Source: Bacilli bacterium (lineage in GTDB: Bacteria > Bacillota_I > Bacilli_A > RF39 > UBA660). From it: DNA of 64,000 nucleotides. The notes beneath the pieces were generated by a model, which did not search any database, was not told the origin of the DNA, and worked only from the letters and a program-made list of their open reading frames with translations. Where the stretch lies: NCBI GenBank assembly GCA_017627015.1, contig JAGAHP010000006.1, positions 1 through 64,000 on the forward strand. Direction: 5' to 3'. Below are positions 9,194-17,160 of the stretch, piece after piece. A program made the translations under genes and the position numbers. Within the stretch, counting starts at the first letter, position 1; each line of letters starts with the position of its first letter.

Positions 9194-9709
9194 TTAAAAT
9201 TCTTTAATAAATTTTTCTGTAAGCGCAACTAAATGATCAAAGTTACTTACGTATTCTCTTTGAAGTTTTTCTAATACTTCATATGCAAAATTATAATCTT
9301 CTTTAGTAATTACATTATTATCTAATGCTTCTTTTAACTCATCTTCATCCAGTATAGATACCTCGTCATTACTTCTAATTGATAAATCTAGATATAAATC
9401 ATCCTCATATGGAATACCATTTTCAACACCTATTGTTTTAGAAATATCAAAATACCATTGTACTAGTCTATTATTAACATCATACATTATAGTAATTGCA
9501 TAGTTTTCATTATCTGGATATACTTCATACCAAGTATATCCATTATCTCTTAGACACAAATCTTCATTATTTAGTTTTACTATTAATGGTTTTACATCAA
9601 TCATTTTTAATTGACATACATAACCTTTAAAATAATCTTTATCTATCCTTTTCAGCACATATTCTGTTCCCACTTCATCAGGAGAATATGCAAATCTTCT
9701 TTTCATCAT
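9194..9709 (-). CDS. DUF402-family protein
   Basis: The 171-residue product has the DUF402 pattern: a basic N-terminus, GYTWYEVYPDNENYAITIMYD and VQWYFDISKTIG, then an acidic DDLYLDLSI segment. DUF402 proteins include nucleoside di/triphosphate phosphatases and RNA-binding relatives. The carboxylate-rich metal-site region (EDDLYLDL) is present. The C-terminus adds a hairpin (ALDNNVITKEDYNFAYEVLEKL) resembling the SHOCT-like hairpins in other proteins of this window. It sits between a GNAT remnant and the methyltransferase, probably in one operon. Confidence 0.8.
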   Translation of the reverse strand: MMKRRFAYSPDEVGTEYVLKRIDKDYFKGYVCQLKMIDVKPLIVKLNNEDLCLRDNGYTWYEVYPDNENYAITIMYDVNNRLVQWYFDISKTIGVENGIPYEDDLYLDLSIRSNDEVSILDEDELKEALDNNVITKEDYNFAYEVLEKLQREYVSNFDHLVALTEKFIKEF

Positions 9710-9721
9710 ATCACCTCTAAA

Positions 9722-9853
9722 TCAGATATTATTCATATTATCTAAAAATGAGTCATCAACAATCCCCCTATAAGTTTCATTCCAAACATCATTTACAAGT
9801 AATACAAACTCTGGAATATCCTTAGCTGTTTTCTTTCTAATATTCATACTCAT
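9722..9853 (-). pseudogene. N-terminal remnant of a GNAT acetyltransferase
   Basis: A 43-codon frame with a good ribosome site (AAGGAAG) encodes the first beta-alpha unit of a GNAT: MNIRKKTAKDIPEFVLLVND, WNETYRGIV and DDSFLDNM. The match to the family start is clear, but a TGA at 9722 ends it before the acetyl-CoA loop. No continuation follows in any frame, since the DUF402 gene begins 13 bases later. It is best read as a decayed gene in the accessory cluster. Confidence 0.75.
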
Positions 9854-9859
9854 CTTCCT

Positions 9860-10420
9860 TTATAAACTAAATTTTTCTACTACAATGTTCGCAACTTCCT
9901 CTGGTGTCAAATCTGTATTATTAATCTTTACATAATTTTCATATGTCACTTCTCCATAATTAGAATTCATTCTATATTTATCCATAGAATCTACTAATTC
10001 TTTATTACTTCTTTCAGTATCTTGTTTAGTAGGTTTTGCTTTTAATCTTTCTTCTGTTACATTTCTTTTTAATCTCTCATCTAAATTTGTTTCAAGTTCT
10101 ACTAAATAAAATTTTCCACCAGTTTTTTCATATTTTTCTTTTAGATCATCAACATATTTAACATCATTTTCATCATTAAAATCTATTATGTATGTAAAAA
10201 TTAAATCCACATTATTTCGAATTGATATATCAAATATTCCATTTCTTATTAAATCTCTTAATTCTTTAAATGAATCAGTTCCCCAACCAAATATTTTGTT
10301 TGGAACCTCTAAACTATCATGATTTGTTGCGACTACAAAATTAGTCTTTTCTTTTATTTTATTCGCTACAGTCATTTTTCCAACTGCTTGTGGTCCACAT
10401 ACAACTATTAAATTTGCCAT
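9860..10420 (-). CDS. P-loop nucleotide kinase (AAA/Zeta-like small kinase)
   Basis: 186 residues with Walker A GPQAVGKMT at residues 9-17, a lid-like region rich in Arg/Lys around ERLKRNVTEERLKAKPTK, and short N-terminal beta strand MANLIVVC. It looks like a small-molecule phosphotransferase of the shikimate/adenylate kinase superfamily, such as those near aminoglycoside or nucleoside modification genes. Substrate not determinable. It starts 4 bases after the next GNAT stop, so the two are co-transcribed. Confidence 0.8.
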   Translation of the reverse strand: MANLIVVCGPQAVGKMTVANKIKEKTNFVVATNHDSLEVPNKIFGWGTDSFKELRDLIRNGIFDISIRNNVDLIFTYIIDFNDENDVKYVDDLKEKYEKTGGKFYLVELETNLDERLKRNVTEERLKAKPTKQDTERSNKELVDSMDKYRMNSNYGEVTYENYVKINNTDLTPEEVANIVVEKFSL

Positions 10421-10424
10421 ATTA

Positions 10425-10874
10425 TCACTCCATTTCTAATTCATAAATTGTTCTTTGTTCTTTATAACCCAATTTTTTATATAACTTAATTGCATTTTCA
10501 TTAAATGAAAAACAATTTAGTTCAATTCTTTTAACTTTTTCTTTTTTTGCTATTTTTTTTATTTGTTCCATTAGTAAAGAACCATAGCCTTTACTTCTCT
10601 TAGATTTTGTTATTACAAACTCATCTATCCATAAGAACTTTGTTACTTTTTGTTTTATTTGGTATGCTAAATAACCAACTAATCTTTCTTCTTCAAAATA
10701 ACCAATTATTTTTAGTCCTTCATTTTCTATTTGTTCAAATACGTATTCTTTTAATTCATCTATTTTTCTTTTCTTAAATAGATCTTTTCTATGTTTAAAG
10801 TGATGCATAAAACCTTCATAGTATAAATCGAAGAACACATCATTTAAATCTTCTTTTGTTAATTCTCTTATCAT
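10425..10874 (-). CDS. GNAT-family N-acetyltransferase
   Basis: 149 residues with the GNAT core: WIDEFVITKSKRSKGYGSLLMEQI supplies the R/Q-x-x-G-x-G/A acetyl-CoA loop, and the C-terminal half has the typical LNCFSFNENAIKLYKKLGY. It sits behind the ABC-2 exporter genes with an 8-base gap. Acceptor unknown. Confidence 0.9.
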   Translation of the reverse strand: MIRELTKEDLNDVFFDLYYEGFMHHFKHRKDLFKKRKIDELKEYVFEQIENEGLKIIGYFEEERLVGYLAYQIKQKVTKFLWIDEFVITKSKRSKGYGSLLMEQIKKIAKKEKVKRIELNCFSFNENAIKLYKKLGYKEQRTIYELEME

Positions 10875-10882
10875 AAAACCTC

Positions 10883-11677
10883 CTATACATTTACTACAGC
10901 CATATTACTACTAGTATATCTTTTTAATCCTCTATAAAATAAAAATCTAGCGAATAAGAAAAATAAACACGCAAATAATATTAGTATTAATAATTTAATA
11001 ATACTAAATTCTTGGAATAACATAACTGGAATATATATAGAAAATCCAATAGGAATAATAGTATGCATAATTACTTTTACAGTAGTATCAAATATTGTTC
11101 TTGGATACATACTAAAACTTAAATATGCTGATCCTAAAGTTTCTACTGTATCCGCAAACCTTATAAACCAAAATGTAATACTATTAATTGTAATTAAAAA
11201 TGATAACATTATTAAAAATGAGAAAAATGATACTACAACATATAATAGTATTTCTGTTGGACTATGAAAATATATTAGAAATAGAATTAATCCAAATAAT
11301 ATATCACCTAGTGCAGATACTTGTGTTCTAGATGTTAATACTGATACTAAAACACTTTTTGGTTTTGTTAAATATTTATCAAGAGCTCCTTGTTCAATAA
11401 ATTTAGAAATATTATCTACTCCGCCAAAAAACAAGAATGTTAAACCAAATGTTAACGCACTTAAAGATATAGTTAACATTTGATCTTCGAATGAGTAACC
11501 ATTGAAGTCATCTTTTAAAGAAAATAGTACAACCCATTGAATAATTAAAGATACATTATTTAACATCATCAATAATACATTCATAAGAAATGATGCTTTA
11601 TTAAGCATTTCTCTTAGAATATTATACTTCATAGAAAGAAATAAAAATTTTATATTATTTCTAGCCTCCGTTAACAT
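10883..11677 (-). CDS. ABC-2 family exporter permease (second subunit)
   Basis: About six membrane segments over 264 residues and an N-terminal helix of the ABC-2 (PF06182-like) type. LTKPKSVLVSVLTSR lies in the cytoplasmic loop where these permeases carry the GxLDxxLxxP coupling region (EQGALDKYLTKP). It overlaps the upstream permease by 17 bases, giving the usual permease-permease-ATPase exporter set. Substrate not predictable; a paralogous set lies at 35406-37967. Confidence 0.85.
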   Translation of the reverse strand: MLTEARNNIKFLFLSMKYNILREMLNKASFLMNVLLMMLNNVSLIIQWVVLFSLKDDFNGYSFEDQMLTISLSALTFGLTFLFFGGVDNISKFIEQGALDKYLTKPKSVLVSVLTSRTQVSALGDILFGLILFLIYFHSPTEILLYVVVSFFSFLIMLSFLITINSITFWFIRFADTVETLGSAYLSFSMYPRTIFDTTVKVIMHTIIPIGFSIYIPVMLFQEFSIIKLLILILFACLFFLFARFLFYRGLKRYTSSNMAVVNV

Positions 11678-12446
11678 TTAGTTTTTTCACCCCTTTTCTA
11701 TAAATAATATTTGTCAATAACAGTACTATTATTAAATACAAAATTTGCGCTGATATAATTTTTATTGCGCTCATTAAATCAAAATCAACCATTAATTTAG
11801 TTGGTCCATAACTTACTACATATGCTGGTGTATATTTTAAGATACCTTGTAAAAATCTAGGCATCATATCAATTGGGAAAAATACACCAAATATTAATAC
11901 TATTTTATTATAAAGCCAGTGCATTGGTGTAGCATCTTCCATAAAGAAAGAAAATAATGATATAAGTAATTGAATTAATCCGTTTAATGAATATCCAATC
12001 ACGAAAGAAACTAGCATGAAACCAATGAATTTAATATTAAAACCTTGAAGTGGTCCTACAAATAATAATCCAAATATTAATGATACTGGAATCATAACTA
12101 TTAATCTTATAACCCCTTCTGCTAAATATGTTGTAAATACGTAACCTATATAACTATAAGGTTTATTCATAATATAGGTAATAGAACCAGATTTAATTTC
12201 TTCTATTGGCCTTTTTCTAGCAACTCTACTATCTGCCATCATAAATAATTCTGCGAGTATCAAATACCACATCATTTGATTTAAACTAAAACCAGCTATA
12301 GTATTATTATCTTGATAAATATACTTCCATACATTATAGAATACAAATATATGTAGAAAGTATGATACTACTCTAAATACTACTTTTGAAAAGTAAGATA
12401 ATTCATTTATAAAAGTGTACTTAAATATATATAGATATTTTTTCAT
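11661..12446 (-). CDS. ABC-2 family exporter permease (first subunit)
   Basis: 261 residues with about six membrane segments. The cytoplasmic loop RPIEEIKSGSITYIMNKPYS matches the ABC-2 coupling segment (SGxxxxxLxKP). It overlaps the ATPase stop by 4 bases, so translation is coupled. It should pair with the product of 10883..11677 to form the heterodimeric channel. Confidence 0.85.
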   Translation of the reverse strand: MKKYLYIFKYTFINELSYFSKVVFRVVSYFLHIFVFYNVWKYIYQDNNTIAGFSLNQMMWYLILAELFMMADSRVARKRPIEEIKSGSITYIMNKPYSYIGYVFTTYLAEGVIRLIVMIPVSLIFGLLFVGPLQGFNIKFIGFMLVSFVIGYSLNGLIQLLISLFSFFMEDATPMHWLYNKIVLIFGVFFPIDMMPRFLQGILKYTPAYVVSYGPTKLMVDFDLMSAIKIISAQILYLIIVLLLTNIIYRKGVKKLNVNGG

Positions 12447-13423
12447 TTTTTACCCTTTTTATAAATAGAACTTATAATATCTTCTAAAGGTACATTAGAA
12501 ATATTAATATCAATAATATGATCTTGATTTAATAAGTTTAGTACATCTTTTATATTTTTTTTAGTAGTATCTACTTCTATCTTTAAATTATATCCTTTAT
12601 CTTTTAAAATAGTGATTCCATCTTCATCATCAAGATTAACTTCTTCACTCATTTTTACATCAATAATTTTCTTATTTAAATAATGGTATTTTAAATCTTC
12701 CATAGTTGTATCCATCACAATAGTTCCATCGTTAACTACAATTACTCTTTTACATAATTTTTCAATATCAGATATATCATGACTAGTTAAAAATATAGTA
12801 GTCTTATATTCTTTATTAAGTCTTTTGATTAATGATCTGATATTTTCTTTAACAACAGGATCAAGTCCTATTGTTGGTTCATCTAAGAATAATATTTTTG
12901 GTTCATTAATAAGTGCCGCTACTATTTCACATCTAATTCTTTGACCTAAACTAAGACCTCTTACTGGTGTATTTATAAAATCATTTAAATCAAATACTTC
13001 AATGAATTCTTTAATCTTCTTCTCTACTACAGGTTCAGGTATATCATACATAGTTCCTATAAATTTAAAGTTATCATATGGTGTCAAATGAAGCCATAGT
13101 TGTTCTTTTTGACCTATAACTGAACTAATCTCATAAGATAATTTTTTTCTATCCTTAGTAGGATTAAATCCTAATATATTTATACTACCCTTATCTGGAT
13201 ATAAAATACCAGTTAGCATCTTTATAGTAGTAGATTTACCTGCACCATTAGGTCCAATAAATGCTAGCACTTCACCTTTTTCAACTTTAAAAGAAATATT
13301 GTTAACAGCTTTTTTTGTTTTATATTTTGGTTTAACAATAGCTTTAATACTACCTTTTAAACCTTTTTCTTTTTCTTTAGTTTTAAAAGTTTTACATAGT
13401 TTTTTTACTTCTATAACTGCCAT
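12443..13423 (-). CDS. ABC exporter ATP-binding protein
   Basis: Walker A GPNGAGKSTT, signature LSLGQRIRCE, Walker B ILFLDEPTIGLD and switch His in LTSHD are all present. The 30-residue linker before the first core strand and the C-terminal domain (about 220-326) match ATPases that drive two ABC-2 permeases. It is the first gene of the three-gene exporter and has a close paralogue at 36981..37967 with the same layout. Confidence 0.92.
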   Translation of the reverse strand: MAVIEVKKLCKTFKTKEKEKGLKGSIKAIVKPKYKTKKAVNNISFKVEKGEVLAFIGPNGAGKSTTIKMLTGILYPDKGSINILGFNPTKDRKKLSYEISSVIGQKEQLWLHLTPYDNFKFIGTMYDIPEPVVEKKIKEFIEVFDLNDFINTPVRGLSLGQRIRCEIVAALINEPKILFLDEPTIGLDPVVKENIRSLIKRLNKEYKTTIFLTSHDISDIEKLCKRVIVVNDGTIVMDTTMEDLKYHYLNKKIIDVKMSEEVNLDDEDGITILKDKGYNLKIEVDTTKKNIKDVLNLLNQDHIIDINISNVPLEDIISSIYKKGKK

Positions 13424-13456
13424 AATACTACCTCCCTATTCTATTTAATTTTAACA

Positions 13457-13491
13457 TAAAAAAATGTTAATATGATAAAACATATTAACAT
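13457..13491 (-). terminator. Intrinsic terminator after the 13509 gene
   Basis: Perfect 11-base stem ATGTTAATATG / CATATTAACAT with a 6-base loop, followed on the minus strand by seven T. It separates the orphan gene from the ABC operon. Confidence 0.85.
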
Positions 13492-13508
13492 TCTTAGTAA
13501 GTTTACGT

Positions 13509-13970
13509 TTACTTTTTAACATACGTATTTGTTAAATTAGGTATACTTGTTACTATTTTATATACTATATCATTAACATTCTTAGTTTCACAATTTGAAT
13601 TACCAATAGCTGTTGCGATCATAGCTCTATAGAATTTCTCATCACCTATATTATAGTATGTTGCTAATTCTTTATAGTGTTCATTGTCATCCATAGTTAA
13701 ATCAAAATAACTTGAAGAATCAAATTCTTTTCTTTCATGATATAAATTTTCAATTAATTTTGATAAAAAATATGTTGGAATATCTTTTTTAAAACCTATA
13801 TTACTTAACTCCTTATACGCAATTAAACTTACATTAATACTTTTATCATTGCATTCTTTTTGTGATATTGTTTTAGCTGTATCAATATCTTCTTTTTTTA
13901 GTTGTTCTTTTGTTAATAACTCATAGTCTTCTGGTAAATAGACAGAAAAACTATTATCATTTGTTGTCAT
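13509..13970 (-). CDS. Hypothetical protein behind a structured leader
   Basis: I do not recognise this 153-residue soluble protein. It has no signal peptide or membrane segment; it is mixed helical with an SVYLPEDYELLTKEQL start. It is monocistronic: a strong promoter (TTGACA-16-TATAAT) lies 150 bases upstream, a structured GC-richer leader fills the gap, an AGGAGG ribosome site precedes the ATG and a perfect terminator follows. That tight individual control suggests a conditionally needed protein. Function unknown. Confidence 0.7.
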   Translation of the reverse strand: MTTNDNSFSVYLPEDYELLTKEQLKKEDIDTAKTISQKECNDKSINVSLIAYKELSNIGFKKDIPTYFLSKLIENLYHERKEFDSSSYFDLTMDDNEHYKELATYYNIGDEKFYRAMIATAIGNSNCETKNVNDIVYKIVTSIPNLTNTYVKK

Positions 13971-13979
13971 AAAATATTA

Positions 13980-14112
13980 TCCTCCTCATAATAAGTTTAT
14001 TCGCGTTTGGCGAAGAAAAAACACGAAATCAACTTAAAAACTTAAGCGACTCCGCGTTAGCGTGTAGGTTTTATCCCGAGATAGCTCGCATTTGCTTATA
14101 TCTCCTCACTCA
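13980..14112 (-). ncRNA. Putative structured 5' leader RNA (unassigned)
   Basis: The minus-strand transcript between the promoter and the 13509 gene is richer in GC than its surroundings. It can form GAGATA/TATCTC enclosing an AGC/GCGAGC-rich loop, a CTTAA-type stem, and TTCGC-CAAAC-GCGAA just before the ribosome site. The pattern suggests a riboswitch or protein-binding leader. I compared it mentally with M-box, ydaO, SAM, THF, glycine, lysine and T-box signatures and found no convincing match. Confidence 0.45.
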
Positions 14113-14119
14113 CTAATAA

Positions 14120-14147
14120 ATTATACATATATATAAACAATTGTCAA
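14120..14147 (-). promoter_or_regulatory. Strong sigma-A promoter of the 13509 gene
   Basis: Minus strand TTGACA, 16-base spacer, TATAAT. This is among the best consensus promoters in the window and is divergent from the corA promoter. Confidence 0.8.
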
Positions 14148-14172
14148 TCATTTATTTAAAAATATAGTTCTT

Positions 14173-14183
14173 TGTGTTATAAT
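14173..14183 (+). promoter_or_regulatory. Extended -10 promoter of corA
   Basis: TGTGTTATAAT, an extended -10 box, ending 27 bases before the corA ATG. The -35 position holds only a weak TTTAAA. Confidence 0.65.
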
Positions 14184-14209
14184 AACACCGGAAAAAGGGA
14201 GTGAAAAAA

Positions 14210-15145
14210 ATGCTTAAAATTTATAAAACTACTATGTATGAAAAGAAAATAAAAAAAATAAAAAGAATGAGTCAAGATTCCTGGATTGACTTAACTAATC
14301 CAACAAGAGAAGAAATTAATAGAGTTGTTGAAAAAACAGAAATCAATAGTGATTTAATCTATAAAATGCTAGATGCTGATGAACTACCTAGAATTGAAAT
14401 AGATAATAATGCAACTTTAATAGTTATAGATACTCCTCTTATAACTGAAGAAAAGGAATATATTACTCACCCATTAGGAATTATTATAACTAAAAGTAAT
14501 TACGTTATTACTGTATCTACAAAAAAGATAGATATATTAGATGATTTTAAAAAGAATATTGTTAATGATTTTAGAACAGCAAAAAAGACTAGATTTGTTA
14601 TTCAAATATTAATTAAAACAATTAATAAATATTTAAGAATCTTAAAAAGAATTAACAAAGATATTGACGATAAAGAAGAAGTACTAAAGCAATCTACTAA
14701 AAATGAAGACTTGATAGATTTATTAGGAATTGAAAAAACACTAGTATACTTTATAACATCATTAAGAGAAAATAAGGCTGTTTTGGATAGATTAAAAAGA
14801 GGTAACGTTATACCTTTATATGAAGGAGATTCTGATTTATTAGATGACGCAGTAGTTGAAATGAACCAAGCAATAGATATGGCTACTATTTATAGAGATA
14901 TTTTAGGATCTATTACTGATACGTACGCAACTATAGTATCAAATAATCTTAATGATGGAATGAAATTTTTGGCAGGAATGACAATAGTTTTATCTATACC
15001 AACAATTATTTCATCTTTCCTTGGAATGAATGTTAAATTTGGTTATATAGGTATAAGTGAATATTCCGCAATTAGTATATTTATTGGATCTATTATTCTA
15101 TCTATAATAGTAGCAATATGGTTAAAGAAAAAAGGTATGCTTTAA
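14210..15145 (+). CDS. corA: CorA-family divalent cation transporter
   Basis: 311 residues. A long soluble N-terminal domain and coiled helix are followed by two C-terminal membrane segments, and the signature GMN lies at the end of the first (SSFLGMNVKFG). The protein should form a pentameric Mg2+ (or Co2+/Ni2+) channel. I choose ATG 14210 because GGGAG is 5-8 bases upstream; a GTG at 14201 is possible. The leader of the divergent gene was considered as a Mg2+ sensor but does not match the M-box. Confidence 0.92.
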   Translation: MLKIYKTTMYEKKIKKIKRMSQDSWIDLTNPTREEINRVVEKTEINSDLIYKMLDADELPRIEIDNNATLIVIDTPLITEEKEYITHPLGIIITKSNYVITVSTKKIDILDDFKKNIVNDFRTAKKTRFVIQILIKTINKYLRILKRINKDIDDKEEVLKQSTKNEDLIDLLGIEKTLVYFITSLRENKAVLDRLKRGNVIPLYEGDSDLLDDAVVEMNQAIDMATIYRDILGSITDTYATIVSNNLNDGMKFLAGMTIVLSIPTIISSFLGMNVKFGYIGISEYSAISIFIGSIILSIIVAIWLKKKGML

Positions 15146-15146
15146 T

Positions 15147-15827
15147 ATGTATAAGATAGAAAAATATGTAGAAAAATTAGTAAATGGTGAACCAACTGGA
15201 TTTTTAAATCCTGTTGATGTAATGTATTTAAAAGGAGAATTAAATAAAAATCAATACAAAATATATTCACCTACTCTAGATTCAGAAAAAGTTATTTTTT
15301 ATAATAAAAAAGAACCTGATATTTCTTTATATGAAATAGAAACTAATAATAAACTAAGACATCAGGAAATTCTTGGTTCCCTATTTAATTTAAATATTGA
15401 TGAAACTATGTTTGGAGATATAATTATAGACAATAATCATTATTATGTTTTTATTAATAATTTAGTGGAAGACTATTTTATATCTAATTTTAATAAAATT
15501 GGAAGGTTCAATATAAAATTAAAAAAATTAGATAAAGATTATTTAAAAGATTATCAAAGAAAATATGAAGAAATAGAATTAATTGTTACTAGTTTAAGAA
15601 TTGATACTGTTATTTCAAGAATAATACATACTAATAGAGATTCAATTAAAGATAAAATAAAAGACAAAGAAATATTATTAAATCATGAACCGTTAAAGAA
15701 AATAGATTATAAATTAAAAGAAGGAGATATCTTCTCTATTAGAAAATTCGGAAAATATAAATTTATTAAAGTAACTAACACAACAAAAAAAGATAATTAT
15801 ATTATTCTAATTTTTAAATATTTATAA
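15147..15827 (+). CDS. ylmH: YlmH-like S4-domain RNA-binding protein
   Basis: 226 residues with the YlmH layout: an N-terminal alpha/beta domain containing FLNPVDVMYLKGELN, a central region (EILGSLFNLNIDETMFGDIII) and a C-terminal S4 domain (about 145-215, LRIDTVISRIIHTNRD and LLNHEPLKKIDYKLKEGDIFSIR). Relatives act in division or ribosome quality control. The start is one base after the corA stop with no clear ribosome site, so translation is probably coupled to corA. Confidence 0.85.
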   Translation: MYKIEKYVEKLVNGEPTGFLNPVDVMYLKGELNKNQYKIYSPTLDSEKVIFYNKKEPDISLYEIETNNKLRHQEILGSLFNLNIDETMFGDIIIDNNHYYVFINNLVEDYFISNFNKIGRFNIKLKKLDKDYLKDYQRKYEEIELIVTSLRIDTVISRIIHTNRDSIKDKIKDKEILLNHEPLKKIDYKLKEGDIFSIRKFGKYKFIKVTNTTKKDNYIILIFKYL

Positions 15828-15857
15828 TTGACATAAAGTATTTAGTAATGATATTAT
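15828..15857 (+). promoter_or_regulatory. Promoter of the 15889 gene
   Basis: TTGACA directly after the ylmH stop, 18-base spacer, TATTAT. Transcription would start near 15864, which supports ATG 15889 over the earlier TTG at 15862. Confidence 0.65.
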
Positions 15858-15888
15858 TAATTTGCACATCAAAAGAAAGGAAACATAT

Positions 15889-16404
15889 ATGAGCAAGATT
15901 GAAGATATAAAAAAAGAAAAATTTGAAAGAGAATTAAGAGAAGCAGAAATTTATCAAGGATTTATATCAAGTTATAATAAAGGAATATCATATGATACTA
16001 TTTATGATATGTATGACTTAGATTATGATATCTATATGAAAAAACTAAGATATGGATATAACTTTGTAAAACAAACTTGTATTCAAGATGAATATGACTT
16101 AGATAGAATTAGAACAGCATTTTTATTCTTCTGTCTAAAACTTAGACAAGAAAAAAGACAAAGTGTTGAAGTTAAAACATATTATGATAAAGTTTTAGAT
16201 GAAAAAGAAGAAATAGAAAACGTTCTTAAAGAAGGAATCCGTTTAGATGATTATGCTGCTTTAATTGAAAAAGATTTAGAAATATTTAATAAAAACTATC
16301 AAAATAATCCTGGTTATGAACCTGAGGATACTGCTACTAAAACTAGAGAAGAATATAAAATAAGAAAATTAGCTTTAGAATTAATAAAAAAAGAAAACAA
16401 CTAA
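15889..16404 (+). CDS. Hypothetical cytoplasmic helical protein
   Basis: I do not recognise this 171-residue protein. It is charged and helical (long KIEDIKKEKFERELREAEIY start), with no signal or membrane segment and no enzyme motif. The ATG at 15889 has a good GAAAGGAAA ribosome site. It has its own promoter and ends at a terminator. The distinctive middle block FVKQTCIQDEYDLDRIRTAF may help a profile search. Confidence 0.7.
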   Translation: MSKIEDIKKEKFERELREAEIYQGFISSYNKGISYDTIYDMYDLDYDIYMKKLRYGYNFVKQTCIQDEYDLDRIRTAFLFFCLKLRQEKRQSVEVKTYYDKVLDEKEEIENVLKEGIRLDDYAALIEKDLEIFNKNYQNNPGYEPEDTATKTREEYKIRKLALELIKKENN

Positions 16405-16420
16405 TATTAGTTGTTTTTTA
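16397..16420. terminator. Bidirectional terminator
   Basis: AACAACTAATATTAGTTGTT followed by T on one strand and preceded by A on the other; it overlaps the end of the 15889 gene and ends the minus-strand ylmD gene. Confidence 0.75.
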
Positions 16421-17156
16421 TTGCTATTAAACATATATTTCTTCCATCATTAGGTTTATCTTTTCTATAAGAATGTATTAAATTACTATTACATACTGAA
16501 CATAAATCTGATGAAGTAATATTCTCCTCTTTAATACCTAGACTAATTAATAGTTGCTTATTTAATTCAACTGTATCTATAAAATACTTTTGTTCTTCTT
16601 TAAATTCACCTTTTTGTATAAAAGAATTATTATCTATATCTGTAAACTCTTTTTCAAATAGAGTCTTTACATCTTCTCCTACTTCAAAGTGACATTTATG
16701 TATTGATGGAGATACATATACTTTTATATCTTCTGGATTTGAATTAAATTCTTTAATCATTAAATTAACCGCATTAGTACTTATTCTAGTTAAAGTACCT
16801 TTCCATCCAGAATGAATATTTCCTATTACCTTGTTTTTAGTATCATACAATAATAATCCTTGACAATCCGCAATCTGAGTACATAAAGCTACCCCTTTTA
16901 AATTAGTTATAAGGCCATCTGTATCATCAAAAGAATCATTTATGTTTTCTAAAGTAACAATTTTTACGTTATTTGAATGTGTTTGTCTTGGTCTTATTAT
17001 ATTATCAAACTTATAATTTATTACTGTTTCTATTTCGTTAAATTGATTCATTATTTCTTCTTCACTAACACTATCTCTTTTGAAATTATATGGTTTATGT
17101 ACAAATAAAGAAATCAAATCATTATCAAGTTTAATATCAAAAAATCCATTATTCAT
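16407..17156 (-). CDS. YlmD/YfiH-type purine nucleoside phosphorylase (laccase-domain protein)
   Basis: 249 residues of the Cu-oxidase_4 (YlmD, YfiH, LACC1-like) family: zinc ligands in TQTHSN-like RQTHSN, ADCQGLLLYD (Cys) and GNIHSGWKGT (His) are present. Recent work assigns the family purine nucleoside phosphorolysis and adenosine deamination. Start chosen at ATG 17156, with GAGGTAATAAT upstream; the longer frame overlaps the M32 stop. It follows the M32 gene closely. Confidence 0.88.
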   Translation of the reverse strand: MNNGFFDIKLDNDLISLFVHKPYNFKRDSVSEEEIMNQFNEIETVINYKFDNIIRPRQTHSNNVKIVTLENINDSFDDTDGLITNLKGVALCTQIADCQGLLLYDTKNKVIGNIHSGWKGTLTRISTNAVNLMIKEFNSNPEDIKVYVSPSIHKCHFEVGEDVKTLFEKEFTDIDNNSFIQKGEFKEEQKYFIDTVELNKQLLISLGIKEENITSSDLCSVCNSNLIHSYRKDKPNDGRNICLIAIKNN

Positions 17157-17160
17157 ATTA

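Noticed and set aside
13980..14112. M-box (Mg2+) riboswitch next to corA
   Set aside because: It lies in the transcript of the opposite gene, not of corA, and the conserved M-box core sequences are not present. corA has only a 20-base leader.
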